Shown here piece by piece: positions 62,447 through 64,000 of a stretch of 64,000 bases of DNA (within the stretch, counting starts at the first letter, position 1; each line of letters begins with the position of its first letter). The stretch comes from Panagrolaimus kolymaensis. Lineage: Eukaryota; Nematoda; Chromadorea; Rhabditida; Panagrolaimidae. The notes below the pieces were generated by a model. The model was not told the DNA's origin. It did no database searches and worked only from the letters and a program-made list of their open reading frames with translations. A program made the position numbers and the translations under genes. The stretch covers positions 1,911,672-1,975,671 of the forward strand of contig JAJQJQ010000050.1 in NCBI GenBank assembly GCA_028622995.1, given 5' to 3'.

Positions 62447-64000
62447 CTAGAATTTCAAAATTTTGCTGCCTATAAATGAGCAAAGGGTCCTCCCTGTGTT
62501 TTTTCGTAATTATTTTTTCAAATTTGGAGATTTAACTTAATCACCTTGTTTTAATTTTTTCGACTTTAAAAATTGAAAATTGGCCTGCTACATACTTTTT
62601 ATTATTTTTTGAAAGTTTATTATCTTTTTTGCAGCTAAAATATTTCTAACTTAATACCTTTAATAGATAATGAAAGAATAGTTAAACGAGTTTAATATTT
62701 TTTAAATATTTTTAGCTCTTTGCAAAGCTAAAGAATTTTAATTCTTTTTATAAAGTCTTCAGAAGCTTGTGATTAGCTGGTTTTAAAAAGTTGGTTTAGC
62801 CGTCTTTTAGTCATTCAATTTAAATTATATGGCCGAAGTTAATCGAGATAAATAAATTTCTGATATGATTTTCGTTTTCACAAGTATTAATTAAGTTTGG
62901 AAAGCTGGATGGAGCAATTAAAATTTTTGTCTTTGCCGTAATTTGCATACTGTGATGGAGAAAAATCATCAATAAACTTGAAAAATAAAAAGCGAATAAG
63001 ATCAACTCGGTTTTAAAATTCATTAAATAGTAGCTCATCAAGTATTTTAAAAATTCAAAGAAAAAAATTAAAGCTGAGTAAAAAATTCTAAGATTTTTTG
63101 TTAAAAAAAAGGTAAAGAATCATGTTTTCGTAAATATTTAAAAAAAAGCTAGTAATTCAGATATTGTTCAGCTTGCATTATTGTTAAGAAAAATAAATGC
63201 TTCATTTATCATTTGCATTTTTCGATTTAGCTTTGGTCAACAAAGAGTATAGCTCAGGTCCGGCGAGACCTTTTGTCTTGGTCTTGGTGAAAGAAAAATT
63301 GATACCGAGACTCTTGGTCTTGGTTGAAAAAAATTTGGCCTCGCCGGACTCTGGTATAGCTGTTAGATAATAATCATTTGTCGATTAAACCTTTCAAAGG
63401 AAGAACAATTTTACGAGAATTATTAAAGTTTCAGAATTTCTTCTAACGCGGATAAAGTCAAATTCAAAGAAGGAGGAGTATGTACTCAAAACTACACCAA
63501 CCCTTTTTTAAACTTTCATAACTTTCGTTTAAATTATTTCTTTAATTAAAACTTTATCCAAAAAGCAACTTTTCAAAAAGCTGGAGTACCACAATTTCGA
63601 GCCGTAAATAAATATTGCATATTACTTTTCGAAAAAAAAATTTGGATATTACCACGACTTTAATAATTTAAGCTATTAGTAGAAAATAAAAATTAAGAAA
63701 ATTTTTAAGTTCTTGGCAACCGCATTACTCCATCTTATGATATTCTTTGGAAATCGTAAATTTTTTTAAACCTAATTGTGAATCGCAATTTATAATTAAT
63801 CAATTTCTCTAAAATGTTATTTTTGCTCTCTTACCTTACATACTACAAAAATTTTCAAATGCAAATTTCGAGAGAGAGAAAACGAAAAAAGATTTCAAAG
63901 GCGGGAGTGCTCAAAGTAAAGAAGTTCCTTCTAATGTAGGAAAGCAAATGAAATCACTTGAATATTTTAAAAAAACTTAAATTTTTTCGTACTTCAAAGC
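62447..64000. other. AT-rich region, little supported
   Basis: No confident gene. A minus-strand frame at 62820-63041 begins with a signal-like helix (MNFKTELILFAFYFSSLLMI) and has a possible donor after HH. It could be a first exon of a gene lying elsewhere, but nothing confirms it. Confidence 0.4.
63255..63353. mobile_element. 99-bp hAT-type MITE with perfect 8-bp target duplication
   Basis: Tips CAGGTCCGGCGAGACC and, from the other end, CAGAGTCCGGCGAGGCC. The flanking direct repeat GTATAGCT at 63247-63254 and 63354-63361 is exact. The interior has repeated TCTTGGT units. Confidence 0.88.

Noticed and set aside
1..64000. CRISPR arrays, bacterial operons, prophage
   Set aside because: No regularly spaced repeats; introns and gene content are eukaryotic.

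Overview
The window looks like a nematode chromosome segment. It is very AT-rich, with long A/T-homopolymer deserts. Genes are split by many introns with GTAAG/GTATG donors and TTTTAG/TTTCAG acceptors. There is an unspliced nematode-type 7-TM chemoreceptor, and the two SET genes have splice acceptors three bases before their start codons, as expected for spliced-leader trans-splicing. A low-GC clade IV nematode is a guess; the phylum call is firmer. All exon models were drawn by eye from splice signals, frame and phase, and every multi-exon model given closes in phase.

Layout, left to right. 0-4.5 kb: a partial helical-repeat (HAT-like) protein gene on the minus strand, a hAT-type MITE, and a four-TM membrane protein gene (minus). 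4.5-15.4 kb: low-complexity desert holding one two-exon gene for a small secreted cysteine-rich protein. 15.4-19.3 kb: an intact ten-exon prominin (five-TM, CD133 family) gene. 19.3-30.3 kb: a tandem segmental duplication carrying two intact nine-exon TPR+SET (SMYD-like) genes. The duplicated 5' block is present three times, and the last copy still carries the end of the prominin gene. 30.8-33.1 kb: a receptor tyrosine kinase with an unrecognised ectodomain. 35.5-47.2 kb: a twelve-TM adenylyl cyclase with a distant tiny first exon, interrupted by one in-frame TGA. 47.6-48.5 kb: a type I membrane protein with EGF repeats (minus), tail-to-tail with the cyclase.

48.5-52.8 kb is a gene graveyard: pieces of a Ser/Thr-type kinase and the C-lobe of a tyrosine-kinase-like gene lie among three direct repeats of about 335 bp. 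53.2-56.8 kb: a thirteen-exon large secreted glycoprotein of unknown function, tail-to-tail with an intronless chemoreceptor (57.0-58.0 kb, minus). 58-64 kb: a decayed coding fragment, a small inverted-repeat element, a tRNA-Arg(UCG), and a second chemoreceptor. That chemoreceptor is broken by a 1.58-kb TTAA-bounded palindromic element and by a frameshift. Another hAT-type MITE follows.

There is no operon-like pathway. The membrane signalling genes (chemoreceptors, adenylyl cyclase, receptor kinase) are neighbours but not evidently co-regulated. The strongest unusual signals are the stop codon inside the cyclase, the transposon-split chemoreceptor whose frame is restored when the element is skipped, the SET-gene duplication with its captured prominin tail, and three MITEs, two with perfect and one with imperfect 8-bp target-site duplications.
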